Origin: Saprospirales bacterium
GTDB lineage: Bacteria > Bacteroidota > Bacteroidia > Chitinophagales > Saprospiraceae
Assembly (NCBI GenBank): GCA_007695145.1
Contig: REEI01000062.1
Span: forward strand, 1-64,000
Direction: 5' to 3'
DNA length: 64,000 nucleotides
The position numbers and the translations under genes are program-made. Under the pieces are notes generated by a model, which did no database searches, was not told where the DNA came from, and saw only the letters and a list, made by a program, of their open reading frames with translations. Position 1 is the stretch's first letter. Each line of letters begins with the position of its first letter. Positions 1 through 8,653 of the stretch are shown here, in pieces.

Positions 1-127
1 GAGTGAAATTAACAAGGACTAAATGAGCTTTATTATTTAATAGCCTAATACAATAGATTATATCAGATATTAAATTTCAATAATCTCGAATAGCGTGATA
101 AAGTGAATATTGAAGGAACCAAATTTG

Positions 128-874
128 TCAATGAAACAGTCCGGCTTTCTGCAGTATTGAAAATTGACCACCAAAAGTTTCGCGGATTTTCTCCGGGGTA
201 AAAACCTTATCAACCGGACCTTCTGCTATAAGTCGTTGATTGATGAGGACAATGTGATCAAAGTACTCTTTCACCGTTGCCAGGTCGTGGTGGACCACAA
301 GAATGGTTTTGCTTTGACTTTTTTGTTCCTTTAGGATTTGAATAATTTTTGCCTCAGTCAAGTTATCCACCCCACTAAAGGGTTCGTCCAGCAAGTATAA
401 TTCTGCTTCCTGGCAGAGTGCTCTAGCAAGAAAAACCCTTTGCTGTTGTCCTCCCGAAAGCTTTCCGATTTGACGTCCTTTTAGGTGTTGAATCTGAAGT
501 TTTTTCATGGCTTCAGTTGCTTTAAAGTGGTCATTTTTGTCCAGCCATTGCCATACTCTTTTATGAGCATACCGTCCTTGCAGCACAACTTCTTTTACAT
601 TGGTGGGAAAACTCCAATCTACTTCATCTTTTTGTGGTACATAGGCTAAATTTGCCAGCATTTTATCGGCCTCATTCCCCATTATTTTAATACTGCCGCC
701 GATGGTTTCTATTTGATTTAGGATGGCCTTAAAAAGTGTGGATTTTCCTGCTCCGTTGGGTCCAATAATGCCGTATATTTTTCCCCTTTCAAGGTTGAGG
801 AAAATGTTGGTCAGGATTCTCTTTCTACCATAGTTGACTGATAAACCTTTTATTTCCAAAGCATACTCACTCAT
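128..874 (-). CDS. Metal (Mn/Zn/Fe) ABC transporter ATP-binding protein
   Basis: ATPase subunit that powers import of a divalent metal through a cognate membrane permease. The 248-aa protein is a complete ABC domain: Walker A GPNGAGKST at residues 38-46, signature LSGGQQQR near residue 139, Walker B ending LLDEPFSG, and an H-loop in the VVHHD segment. The GPNGAGKST loop and the FSGVD segment fit the ZnuC/MntB/TroB family. Its ATG overlaps the stop of the binding-protein gene by 4 nt (ATGA), so the two are translationally coupled. The 127 nt left before the window edge hold no gene; the expected permease probably lies just outside. Metal identity is inferred from the adjacent DtxR-type regulator; Mn or Fe seems likelier than Zn. 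Confidence 0.9.
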   Translation of the reverse strand: MSEYALEIKGLSVNYGRKRILTNIFLNLERGKIYGIIGPNGAGKSTLFKAILNQIETIGGSIKIMGNEADKMLANLAYVPQKDEVDWSFPTNVKEVVLQGRYAHKRVWQWLDKNDHFKATEAMKKLQIQHLKGRQIGKLSGGQQQRVFLARALCQEAELYLLDEPFSGVDNLTEAKIIQILKEQKSQSKTILVVHHDLATVKEYFDHIVLINQRLIAEGPVDKVFTPEKIRETFGGQFSILQKAGLFH

Positions 875-1920
875 TTTTTTGGATCCATTTTAAAAAACAT
901 GAAGAGAAAACTGCCGGATAAAATCATTAAAATTGCTACTGTAAGCCAAACTGGAGTCTCATCTTTTGCCAATGGTATTGAAGGCCTGGTTTCAACCCCC
1001 TTTAGCCCGGCGTAAATGGTATTTGCGTTGTGATAAAGCATATCGATGTAGGTGGGTGCATCGCCTTCAGAATCGCTTAGGGAATCTGTATAAAGTTTAC
1101 CTCCAACCTGTATTGAGTTATCCTTGGCGATTTGCTTGACTAGCCTTGCATTTATGGTGCTCTCTGGGAAAATTGCTTTCGCTCCGGTACTTTTTATGAG
1201 ATTACTCAGATCTGCCATTTGCCTTATCGTGATTTCAGCTTCTGCAGATGAGGGAAAGACTGATTCGACCTTAAGGCCATATCGAAGTCCGAAATATTGG
1301 AATGCATCGTGGGAGGTAATTAAAATTTGTTGTATTTCTGGTATCTCGCTCAATCTTTCTTTCGTAAAGTTGTGAACTGACTGCAATTCCTTCAATAGGA
1401 CATCTTTGTTAAATTCAATGGTTTCTTTTGCATGGGGAAGCAACTGGATCAAGGAAATAGATATGTTATCAATGTATTTCTTTCCGAGTATGGGGTCTAG
1501 CCAGGCGTGTGGGTCTATGACCGAATGATACCTTCCTGAAAGTAGGGGAATTATGCCCCTTGTAGCAGTATCCACCCTTGCCATGGTTGAGGATTGATCT
1601 ATTAGATTCATTATCCAGGATTCAAGATTTAAACCGTTAATTAGGATTAAATCGGCTCTTGAAATATTTACCAACTCAGTAGGGCCCGGGTCAAAATTAT
1701 GAGGGTCGAGGCCAGTAGGAACAATACTCAAAACCTTCAGTTCATCTCCCGCAAGTTGATGAACCATGTCTTTCAATATCGAGTTGGTGGTAACTACCAG
1801 AGGTTTAGGCTGATTGTTGTTTTGGGAATAAATGATTGAGGAGGAAACCAATAGTAATGCTAGCAAATAGAGAGCTATATTTCCAGGTAAAAAATTATAC
1901 AATAATTGTTGAGGAAGCAC
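871..1920 (-). CDS. Metal ABC transporter substrate-binding protein, ZnuA/TroA family
   Basis: Binds a divalent metal outside the inner membrane and delivers it to the ABC importer (cluster A-1 binding proteins). The 349-aa protein has a signal or anchor segment near residues 16-32, the family motif PTGLDPHNFDPGP carrying a metal-ligand His, DPHAWLDP with the second His, and later conserved Glu (FPESTIN) and Asp (YTDSLS) ligands. There is no His-rich loop, which argues against a strict zinc ZnuA. Unusual: the C-terminus adds a hydrophobic helix (roughly residues 322-343) followed by a lysine-containing tail, so the protein may be membrane anchored instead of free. The start is GTG at 1920, 7 nt after the regulator's stop; no upstream ATG fits. 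The metal is inferred from the neighbouring regulator. Confidence 0.88.
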   Translation of the reverse strand: MLPQQLLYNFLPGNIALYLLALLLVSSSIIYSQNNNQPKPLVVTTNSILKDMVHQLAGDELKVLSIVPTGLDPHNFDPGPTELVNISRADLILINGLNLESWIMNLIDQSSTMARVDTATRGIIPLLSGRYHSVIDPHAWLDPILGKKYIDNISISLIQLLPHAKETIEFNKDVLLKELQSVHNFTKERLSEIPEIQQILITSHDAFQYFGLRYGLKVESVFPSSAEAEITIRQMADLSNLIKSTGAKAIFPESTINARLVKQIAKDNSIQVGGKLYTDSLSDSEGDAPTYIDMLYHNANTIYAGLKGVETRPSIPLAKDETPVWLTVAILMILSGSFLFMFFKMDPKK

Positions 1921-1927
1921 CTTTATC

Positions 1928-2602
1928 TCATTTTTTTAACTCCACATTGATATTCTTCGCTACTTTATTTGATAGGGTGTGTTTTTCACCTTTCCTCATC
2001 TGAATGAGAATAGTACTGTCGAAATCAAACCTTTTAAGGACCATTATCTCGGTGCCAAGGACCAGTCCTATATCATCGAGGAATAAGAGAAACTCAGTAT
2101 CAGTATTTCTTACTCCCACTATGATTCCAATCTGATCTAGCTCCATTTCTGATACAGGGATCTGATTGCGTTCGGTGATAGTGCCCTGTCTGTCAGGGAT
2201 AGGATCGCCATGCGGGTCAAATTTTGGATAGTTTAGATGGGATTCCAATCTGTTTACCAATTCTTCAGATTGTATGTGTTCTAGTTGTTCAGCTAATGGG
2301 TGGACTTCCTCCCAACCAAAATTGAGTCGCTCTACCAGAAAAACTTCCCACAATCTGTGTTTTCTCACAAGGGAGGTGGCTATTTCAAGCCCGGAATTTG
2401 TCAGTGAGACGCCCTTATATTTTTCGTAATGGATGAGGTCTTTTTCAGAAAGACGCTTTAGCATATCAGTTACTGAAGCGGCGCTAGTTTCTACTATTCC
2501 GGATATTTCTTTAGTTGAGACAGTGCCCTTTCTCTTCTCTGATATTTTAAATATTGCTTTGAGGTAATTTTCTTCTGCGGTACTCAATAATGATTTGGAC
2601 AT
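1928..2602 (-). CDS. DtxR/MntR-family metal-dependent transcriptional regulator
   Basis: Metal-sensing repressor of the DtxR family that, with bound Mn or Fe, shuts off metal-import genes. The 224-aa protein has an N-terminal winged helix (about residues 8-70, with a TSAASVTDMLKRL recognition region), a dimerisation and metal-binding domain (about 71-140, including HRLWEVFLVE, EEVHPLAEQLEH and the PHGDPIP motif) and a C-terminal FeoA/SH3-like domain (about 150-222). It is the first gene of a likely three-gene operon with the binding protein and ATPase, only 7 nt upstream of the former. A -7 box and a DtxR-like half-operator sit just before the gene, suggesting autoregulation. MntR versus IdeR-type specificity cannot be settled by eye. 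Confidence 0.9.
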   Translation of the reverse strand: MSKSLLSTAEENYLKAIFKISEKRKGTVSTKEISGIVETSAASVTDMLKRLSEKDLIHYEKYKGVSLTNSGLEIATSLVRKHRLWEVFLVERLNFGWEEVHPLAEQLEHIQSEELVNRLESHLNYPKFDPHGDPIPDRQGTITERNQIPVSEMELDQIGIIVGVRNTDTEFLLFLDDIGLVLGTEIMVLKRFDFDSTILIQMRKGEKHTLSNKVAKNINVELKK

Positions 2603-2622
2603 TGTGATTATTCTTTCAACTG

Positions 2623-2662
2623 CAAAGATAACACATTTAGAATTTGGTGTATTTTAACCTAA
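2623..2662 (-). promoter_or_regulatory. Promoter and candidate DtxR-type operator of the metal-import operon
   Basis: On the minus strand TATCTTTG (2630-2623) matches the Bacteroidota -7 box TAnnTTTG and lies 20 nt before the ATG. Immediately upstream, at 2662-2644, is a 19-nt stretch beginning TTAGGTTA, the perfect half-site of the classical DtxR box TTAGGTTAGSCTAACCTAA. The whole 19-mer matches 13 of 19 positions by hand count; the second half is degenerate. It would cover the -33 region, a normal repressor position. Function is inference. Confidence 0.5.
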
Positions 2663-2699
2663 CCCAGCCGTCTTCTAAAAGGAAGAATAACTGGGTTTG

Positions 2700-2717
2700 T
2701 CTATCTTTTAAGATAGA
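2700..2717. promoter_or_regulatory. 18-bp inverted repeat upstream of the metal regulator
   Basis: TCTATCTT and AAGATAGA form perfect 8-bp arms around a 2-nt TT centre. It lies between the end of typA and the regulator promoter, about 98 nt upstream of the regulator ATG. The tight spacing suits a dimeric protein-binding site better than an RNA hairpin, and no T-run follows that would make a terminator. No function can be assigned. Confidence 0.35.
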
Positions 2718-2830
2718 TAGTGTTTAAATGGAATTCGCTAAACCCAAGTGAATCCCTACACTTCACTATCTAAGGTGAAATGAATAATAATGTTACATGC
2801 CACTCCTCCTGGAGGATAAATCAGTTTGCA

Positions 2831-4660
2831 CTAAAACTTTATATGAGCCAGTGCCGGATTTGCAACCCTTTTTCTATCGCTCTCTTTGAGGAGTATTTTT
2901 CGCAATCTGATGTGACCCGGAGTAATTTCCACATATTCATCATCGGCTATATATTCCATGGCTTGTTCCAGACTCATGATTTTCGGTGGAGGCAATTTAA
3001 CCTTGTCGTCTGAGCCTGCTGCCCGGATATTGGTCAATTTTTTTGCTTTCGTGAGGTTGACAACCAGGTCGTTCTCCCTACTGTGCTCACCGACAATTTG
3101 TCCCTCGTAAATGGCGTCACCGGGTGGGATGAAAAAATGACCTCTTTCCTGCAGTTTATTCATGGCGAAGGGAATGGCTTCTCCTGCTTCAGAAGCAATC
3201 ATAACTCCTTTGTTGCGGCTTTCGATTTCTCCTTTCCATGGCCCATAGTGAGAGAATCGATGGTACATGATAGCCTCACCTGCCGTTGAGGTGAGCATTA
3301 TATTTTTTAATCCGATGAGTCCTCGGGTAGGAACTTTAAATTCCAGATGCATCATTCCCCCTCTTGGTTCCATTTTCTCCAATTCCCCCATCCTCTTTGT
3401 GACCATATCTATCACAGTTCCACTGAAATTATCAGGGCAATCGATCACCAATTCTTCAATGGGTTCTTGTTTGCCGTTGGGCCCCTCTTTGGTTAAAACT
3501 CTTGGCTTGCCAACCTGAAGCTCATAGGATTCCCTGCGCATGGTTTCAATAAGGATGGAGAGGTGTAAAACCCCTCGGCCGTGGACATTGAAAACCTCAG
3601 GGGATTGAGTTTCTTCCACTTTTAGGGCGAGGTTTTTTTCCGTCTCTTTCATCAGACGATCCCGCAATTGCCTTGAGGTTACAAACTTTCCTTCTTTCCC
3701 AAAAAATGGACTATTGTTTACAGTGAAGAGCATGCTCATGGTCGGCTCATCCATTGTGATGGGGGGCATGGCTTCTGGAAACTCGAGGTCAGCAATAGTG
3801 TCGCCAATTTCAAATTTTTCAATACCGCTAATTGCACAAATGTCACCAGCACTTATTTCATCTCTATTTTCTCGATCCTGTCCTTTGAAACCAAATAGCT
3901 CTTTGGTCTTGAGTTTTTGAATACTTCCATCTTTTTTGACCAGAGAAATCATTTGCCCAGCTTTGATAGAACCACGATTTACTTTCCCGATAGCGATCCG
4001 ACCAATGTAGTTAGAATGGTCAATGGCAGTGATTTGAAGTTGAAGGGTTCCTTCGATCAATTTAGGTCCAGGTACGTGCTCCAGGATTTGATCCAATAGA
4101 TAACTAACATCAGATTCCTGTTTCTTGTAGTCAGGTCCCATCCAGCCATTTTTTGCTGAACCATAGATGGTTGGAAATTCAAGTTGATCTTCGTGCGCAT
4201 CCAATTCACACATGAGATCAAATACCATTTCCTGAACCTCTTCAGGCCTGCAATTATCCTTGTCAACCTTGTTAACAATAACTACTACCTTCTTATCGAG
4301 TGAAAGTGCCTTTGAAAGCACATATCGAGTTTGTGGCATTGGCCCTTCAAAAGCATCTACAAGAAGCAGTACTCCATCAGCCATATTGAGAACCCGCTCC
4401 ACTTCTCCACCAAAATCGGCGTGACCTGGAGTGTCAATGATGTTGATATTGACACCTTTGTATGCAGCAGTAATGTTTTTTGATACGATTGTAATTCCTC
4501 GCTCTCTTTCCAGATCATTCTGATCCATAAACTGTTCAATCGGCTTTTCACGTTCGTCAAAATGTCCTGTAAAGGCCAGGATTTTATCCACTAAAGTTGT
4601 TTTGCCGTGATCTACGTGAGCAATAATGGCAATATTTCTGATGTCGTTTCTTCTGTTCAT
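2831..4660 (-). CDS. typA: Ribosome-associated translational GTPase TypA/BipA
   Basis: Elongation-factor-like GTPase that binds the ribosome and supports 50S assembly and growth under stress, especially cold. The 609-aa length is normal for the family. The G domain carries AHVDHGKTT (residues 14-22), the switch-II motif [16 protein letters not shown] and NKVD; EF-G-like domain II follows, then EF-G III/V-like domains and the BipA-specific C-terminal domain with RGLIGLKN and the SRENDLVVN segment. The ATG at 4660 gives the standard [15 protein letters not shown] start. It stands alone: 229 nt separate it from the downstream metal regulator and about 350 nt from the upstream ABC gene, with its own -7 box about 95 nt upstream. 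Confidence 0.97.
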   Translation of the reverse strand: MNRRNDIRNIAIIAHVDHGKTTLVDKILAFTGHFDEREKPIEQFMDQNDLERERGITIVSKNITAAYKGVNINIIDTPGHADFGGEVERVLNMADGVLLLVDAFEGPMPQTRYVLSKALSLDKKVVVIVNKVDKDNCRPEEVQEMVFDLMCELDAHEDQLEFPTIYGSAKNGWMGPDYKKQESDVSYLLDQILEHVPGPKLIEGTLQLQITAIDHSNYIGRIAIGKVNRGSIKAGQMISLVKKDGSIQKLKTKELFGFKGQDRENRDEISAGDICAISGIEKFEIGDTIADLEFPEAMPPITMDEPTMSMLFTVNNSPFFGKEGKFVTSRQLRDRLMKETEKNLALKVEETQSPEVFNVHGRGVLHLSILIETMRRESYELQVGKPRVLTKEGPNGKQEPIEELVIDCPDNFSGTVIDMVTKRMGELEKMEPRGGMMHLEFKVPTRGLIGLKNIMLTSTAGEAIMYHRFSHYGPWKGEIESRNKGVMIASEAGEAIPFAMNKLQERGHFFIPPGDAIYEGQIVGEHSRENDLVVNLTKAKKLTNIRAAGSDDKVKLPPPKIMSLEQAMEYIADDEYVEITPGHIRLRKILLKESDRKRVANPALAHIKF

Positions 4661-5007
4661 TAGTAAAAGATATGCTTAAATGCAGTATTAAATGATTACT
4701 GTTTAAAGGGTGATTCGGCCAGGTCTATTGTGTAAACCCTCTGAAAATTCGCGCAAAGATAATCTTATATCTGGATATAGAACCAATTATCTTTTTTCTG
4801 TGAATTTTTCATCCAGTGATTTTTCTTAAAAGTATTTACTTTTTGCTCATCGGGTTCAATACCCATGATTAGGAATACTGCGACAGTAGTCACGGTTTAT
4901 TAAAACTTTTGATGGGAAGAAAATCGATAATCAGTTTTTTCCTTTTGTTGCTATCCAAAAAGAAGCAATAGGATATAAATGGGCCTGGTGTTTTTGGTAT
5001 AAAATGA
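4661..5007. other. Intergenic region upstream of typA
   Basis: About 350 nt, AT-rich, holding the typA promoter element at 4754-4761. I see no convincing coding sequence, RNA gene or repeat in the rest. Confidence 0.6.
4754..4761 (-). promoter_or_regulatory. -7 promoter element of typA
   Basis: The minus strand reads TATCTTTG here, an exact match to the Bacteroidota -7 box TAnnTTTG. A TTG sits 22 nt further upstream (4786-4784), slightly longer than usual spacing. It would give a 5' leader of roughly 85 nt. Confidence 0.45.
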
Positions 5008-6552
5008 TCAGTTAGTAATGGATGGTTTGCTAATCCCTTTTATTGAACCGTCTTCCAACTGAATAATTGTACTGCACAGTTTATCCAATACCACCTTTTC
5101 ATGGGAAATGATCCAATAGGGGATTCCCTTTGTGAAAATTTGGTCTGAGACCATTTTAGTGATTTCAATCTTCCAGTGAATGTCAAGAGCCGTTACAAAT
5201 TCATCGAAAATTATTCCGTCAGGCTTGCTGATCACTGCTCTGATTATAGAAAGGCGTTGCAATTGACCCCCACTAAGCTGAGAGGGGTGTCTCTCTAGTA
5301 AGTCAGCATGGATGCCTGATTGTTCCATCATTTGAGAAAATAACTCCTTTTTTTCCTTTGTCTTTCCTACCACCTCCTTTAATTGTTTACCCAATTTTCT
5401 AACTGGATTAAACGCGGATTGGGGATCCTGGAAAACCATTTGAATGTATGGGAAGGACTTGTCACGAATACCCGATTGGAATTTTTGTTTATTGAATTTC
5501 AGGATGCCCTGTGAAGGTGGCAGTAGTCCACAGAGCACTTTTCCAAGTGTTGATTTTCCGCTACCTGTCCTGCCAAGTATTCCGGTATTTGGTGTATCGA
5601 AAGAATAGCTTACTCCCTGAAGTGCTTTTACCTCTTTTCTCCTGGAAAAAAAGTTCCCGGATTGATAGCTTATCGATAAATCTTCAATAACAGGATTTAG
5701 GGGGTGAGCTACCATTTTATGATTCGAGTTTTTAAAAATTGACCACTGGTCGGTATTGTAATATTGATAATACTTACTGAAAAGATCTTCAGCGTAAGCA
5801 CTTGAAAAAGATAGATTTTCTCCCTTATTCTCAATTGTTTCCTGTATGTGGCCGTCTTTAATTACAGTAATTCGGTCTGCAATTCGCCTGGCAGATTCAA
5901 GATCATGGGTAATGAGCAGGAGTGTGGTGTGGTCATTTTTGGTCTGTTCGACCAACCGATGGATTACTTTTTCCCCTGTAACTTTATCTAAAGCAGACCC
6001 TGGCTCATCGGCAATCAGCAGACCGGGCTTTACAATGGTAGCCATTGCTATCGCTACTCTTTGTAATTGACCTCCAGACAACTGATGAGGATAGGAGTTA
6101 AGGATTCTTTCCGGATCCTCGAATTGTAACTTTTCCAGTAGGAATAAACTTTCTTTAAGTTGATCACCTCTTTTAGGGAATATCCACATGGCCCTTTCAT
6201 AGAGCTGTGGACCAATCCTTTTTACCGGATTAAAAGCTGAAAGTGGTTGTTGAATCACTAGTCCCAACTCTTTTCTTCTCAAGGACAATAAGTTGTGTGA
6301 ACTACAGGAATTGATCTCCAACTTTTTGCTTTCACTGCTGGAGAAAAAAATACTGCCCCTTAAGATGAATTTATCCTTCAAAAGACCAAGGATTGCTTGT
6401 GCCGTAAGAGACTTACCAGAACCACTCTCACCAGTAAGAACATGGATTTCCCCCTTTTTTAACCCCCAATTATTCAGCTGTAATAACGGCTTCTTTTGGG
6501 ACGGCAAACCAACTTGAAAGTCTTCGAAATAAAGTTGATAATTGTCGTTCAT
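5008..6552 (-). CDS. Fused dual-domain peptide/nickel-type ABC transporter ATP-binding protein
   Basis: Two complete ABC ATPase domains in one 514-aa chain, corresponding to a DppD-DppF or OppD-OppF fusion as in YejF/GsiA. Domain 1 has Walker A GESGSGKS near residue 40, signature LSGGQLQRVAIA and Walker B LLIADEPGSALD. Domain 2 begins near residue 280 with GRTGSGKST, then LSGGQLQRLSIIRA and IIFDEFVTALD; this second Walker B has FDEF instead of the usual ADEP. Such ATPases energise import of di- and oligopeptides or similar small molecules. No permease or binding-protein genes lie next to it, so the partner genes must be elsewhere. Divergent from the ABC exporter at 6.8 kb. Confidence 0.9.
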   Translation of the reverse strand: MNDNYQLYFEDFQVGLPSQKKPLLQLNNWGLKKGEIHVLTGESGSGKSLTAQAILGLLKDKFILRGSIFFSSSESKKLEINSCSSHNLLSLRRKELGLVIQQPLSAFNPVKRIGPQLYERAMWIFPKRGDQLKESLFLLEKLQFEDPERILNSYPHQLSGGQLQRVAIAMATIVKPGLLIADEPGSALDKVTGEKVIHRLVEQTKNDHTTLLLITHDLESARRIADRITVIKDGHIQETIENKGENLSFSSAYAEDLFSKYYQYYNTDQWSIFKNSNHKMVAHPLNPVIEDLSISYQSGNFFSRRKEVKALQGVSYSFDTPNTGILGRTGSGKSTLGKVLCGLLPPSQGILKFNKQKFQSGIRDKSFPYIQMVFQDPQSAFNPVRKLGKQLKEVVGKTKEKKELFSQMMEQSGIHADLLERHPSQLSGGQLQRLSIIRAVISKPDGIIFDEFVTALDIHWKIEITKMVSDQIFTKGIPYWIISHEKVVLDKLCSTIIQLEDGSIKGISKPSITN

Positions 6553-6792
6553 ACTCCAAAGATACGAAATGAAGTAATCGAGTGTTCTTGGCTTACAAAG
6601 CTGTAGAACCTTAGATTGAATTACCGACTGAGATAATTGTAATTAGGATAAATGTACAGCCTATTAATTTGATATATTTTTGAGTAGAACTTGATTCTTA
6701 TAAAGTATTCCTGGCAGTTTATCGAAAAAGTCAGATGTGTAAGATTTAAAAATAGTAAAATTGCATCATATTAATAAGCATAAAGAATTGTG

Positions 6793-7680
6793 ATGGAAGT
6801 ATTAAAGACCACAGAACTCTCCAAGCGATACGGACTTGTTCAGGCTGTTAACAAATTGAGCTTTTCTGTTAAAAAGGGGGAGGTCCTCGGAGTACTTGGA
6901 CCAAATGGAAGTGGAAAAACAACCACTCTGGGGATGATTCTTGGAATTATAGGTCCAACGGAAGGGAATTACTCATGGTTTGAGAATGACCATTCTAGAC
7001 CGCTTCTCAAGGTTGGAAGTCTATTGGAAACTCCTAATCACTATCCCTTTCTTTCGGGCTGGGACAATCTCAAAATTACAGCGCATATAAAACAAGCAGG
7101 ACTAAAAGAACTTAGTGATTTGATTGAGATGGTCGGTTTATCCTCCAGAATAAACCACAAAGTAAAGACCTACTCCCTTGGAATGAAACAAAGGCTTGCC
7201 ATTGCTTCCGCAATGATTGGCGATCCGGAAGTAATTATATTTGATGAACCTACCAATGGGTTGGATCCAGCCGGTATTGCTGAAATAAGAATGATAATTC
7301 AGCAGATAGCTGCTCGAGGTAAAACTATAATAATGGCGTCTCATATTTTGGTCGAGGTAGAAAAAACCTGTACCCATTGTTTAATTCTTAAGAATGGTCA
7401 AATGATCTCTCATGGTCGTGTGGATCAGATACTTAAAAGTGCGAATACTTTTATGATCGAAAGTGATGACAGAGGGAAACTTATGACCGCCATAACCGGG
7501 ATCCCCGGATATATCGATCATCAAATATTAAATAACAAGCTGATGGTTACTTTTGAAGACTCAACAAAGGGAAGTCATATCAATCATCTTTTATTTCAAA
7601 GGGGTGTAGTGCTTTCGCATCTATCAAGGGAGAAAAGAAAGTTGGAAGATGCCTTTATTGAACTTCTCAATGGAACATAA
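6793..7680 (+). CDS. ABC-2 type exporter ATP-binding protein
   Basis: Nucleotide-binding subunit of a drug/antibiotic-type ABC-2 exporter (BcrA/CcmA-like group). The protein has Walker A GPNGSGKTT near residue 38, signature YSLGMKQRLAIA, Walker B IIFDEPTNGLDP, an H-loop in ASHIL, and a C-terminal regulatory tail of about 80 residues. I place the start at the ATG at 6793; a GTG directly before it is in frame but gives only one extra residue. The next gene encodes its membrane partner, 10 nt downstream if that gene starts at 7691, so they form an operon. The substrate is unknown; self-protection, lipid export and gliding-related roles all occur in this family. Confidence 0.88.
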   Translation: MEVLKTTELSKRYGLVQAVNKLSFSVKKGEVLGVLGPNGSGKTTTLGMILGIIGPTEGNYSWFENDHSRPLLKVGSLLETPNHYPFLSGWDNLKITAHIKQAGLKELSDLIEMVGLSSRINHKVKTYSLGMKQRLAIASAMIGDPEVIIFDEPTNGLDPAGIAEIRMIIQQIAARGKTIIMASHILVEVEKTCTHCLILKNGQMISHGRVDQILKSANTFMIESDDRGKLMTAITGIPGYIDHQILNNKLMVTFEDSTKGSHINHLLFQRGVVLSHLSREKRKLEDAFIELLNGT

Positions 7681-7690
7681 AAAAAAGAGT

Positions 7691-8506
7691 ATGAAAAAAA
7701 TTGGGTTTTTGCTGAAACTAGAATGGTCGAAGTACAGAAAGAATAATACCATGATGGTTTTTGCGCTGTCTGCATTGCTGCTTTTTCCTATAGCCTGTAT
7801 GCTTCTGTATTCATTTACCACAAGAGTTATTCCGGAGGAATTCCCCCTAACGCTCTATGAATACCCCAATCTTTGGGCTTTGACAGGTTATATTTCCAAT
7901 TGGATCACTTATTTTTTGGTTGTGATAACCGGAATATATATCATCACCATGGAGTACAGTCATAAGACATTGAGACAAAATGTAATAACCGGTTTAAGAA
8001 GAACTGAATTCTTGCAATCAAAAATTTTATTTGTATTGCTTTATGCTATTACTTTGACCATGTGGTATATAATAGTGACTCTTTTATTTGGATTGTTCGC
8101 GGGTGAATCCTTGAATTTTGACATTTCCTCCGATAGCATGTTTTTCCTGTCCCATTTTCTTATGGTGTTTGCTTATGGAGTCCTGGGAATGTTTTTTGGA
8201 TTGGTATTCAAGTCTTTGGGGCTCGGTTTTATCCTCTTTTTTTTATATGCTTCATTTTTGGAACCCATATTTAGCAGGTTAGTTCACGGCAATCTCATAG
8301 GTGGTGATAGCCATTTGTTTTACCCCGCCAATGCATTTAAGGACTTGATGCCATTTCCCTTTTACAGCGGTCTTGTTGACCTTATGCCACCGGATCAACA
8401 GTTTAAGATGGCTCTCACGACAAATGAATCCATAATTGCTTCTATCCTTTATCTAGGTTTGTTGATCTTAATCATGAATAGAAAGATAAATAGAAGTGAC
8501 CTGTAG
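7691..8506 (+). CDS. ABC-2 type exporter permease
   Basis: Membrane subunit paired with the preceding ATPase. About six hydrophobic segments are visible: MMVFALSALLLFPIACML near the N-terminus, WITYFLVVITGIYIITM, a helix around VLLYAITLTMWYIIVTLLF, FLMVFAYGVLGMFFGLVF, LGLGFILFFLYASFL, and a C-terminal IIASILYLGLLILIM. I choose the ATG at 7691 (MKKIGFLLKLEW); in-frame ATGs at 7649 and 7670 would overlap the ATPase gene and add a non-hydrophobic, charged extension. The 271-aa length is ordinary for this family. Substrate unknown. No other genes follow in the operon before the rpsP promoter. Confidence 0.82.
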   Translation: MKKIGFLLKLEWSKYRKNNTMMVFALSALLLFPIACMLLYSFTTRVIPEEFPLTLYEYPNLWALTGYISNWITYFLVVITGIYIITMEYSHKTLRQNVITGLRRTEFLQSKILFVLLYAITLTMWYIIVTLLFGLFAGESLNFDISSDSMFFLSHFLMVFAYGVLGMFFGLVFKSLGLGFILFFLYASFLEPIFSRLVHGNLIGGDSHLFYPANAFKDLMPFPFYSGLVDLMPPDQQFKMALTTNESIIASILYLGLLILIMNRKINRSDL

Positions 8507-8555
8507 ATAGGGTAAGTAAATTTGCTGGACGATAGAATTTTTTAGCACAAATAGA

Positions 8556-8583
8556 TTGATTAAAGAAAATAGTCTTACCTTTG
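8556..8583 (+). promoter_or_regulatory. Promoter of rpsP
   Basis: TTG at 8556-8558, a 17-nt spacer and TACCTTTG at 8576-8583 match the Bacteroidota promoter pattern TTG-N17-23-TAnnTTTG. Transcription would begin near 8590, about 60 nt before the rpsP ATG. Confidence 0.6.
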
Positions 8584-8589
8584 CAGCCT

Positions 8590-8653
8590 TTAAAGCCCAC
8601 TGGTCACGAGATGGCTGGAGTGGGTATGGTCTAACTTATAAAATTTTAATTAG
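8590..8653 (+). promoter_or_regulatory. Structured 5' leader of rpsP (candidate S16 autoregulatory leader)
   Basis: The transcribed leader contains CCCACT (8596-8601) and AGTGGG (8619-8624), a perfect 6-bp stem enclosing a purine-rich internal segment, followed by an AT-rich stretch up to the start codon. Ribosomal-protein leader RNAs that bind their own product are known, and I recall one described for S16 in Flavobacteria; whether this is the same motif cannot be checked by eye. Confidence 0.4.

Noticed and set aside
2780-3013. 77-codon plus-strand frame at the 3' end of typA
   Set aside because: It is almost entirely antisense to the conserved typA coding sequence and shows no coding features.
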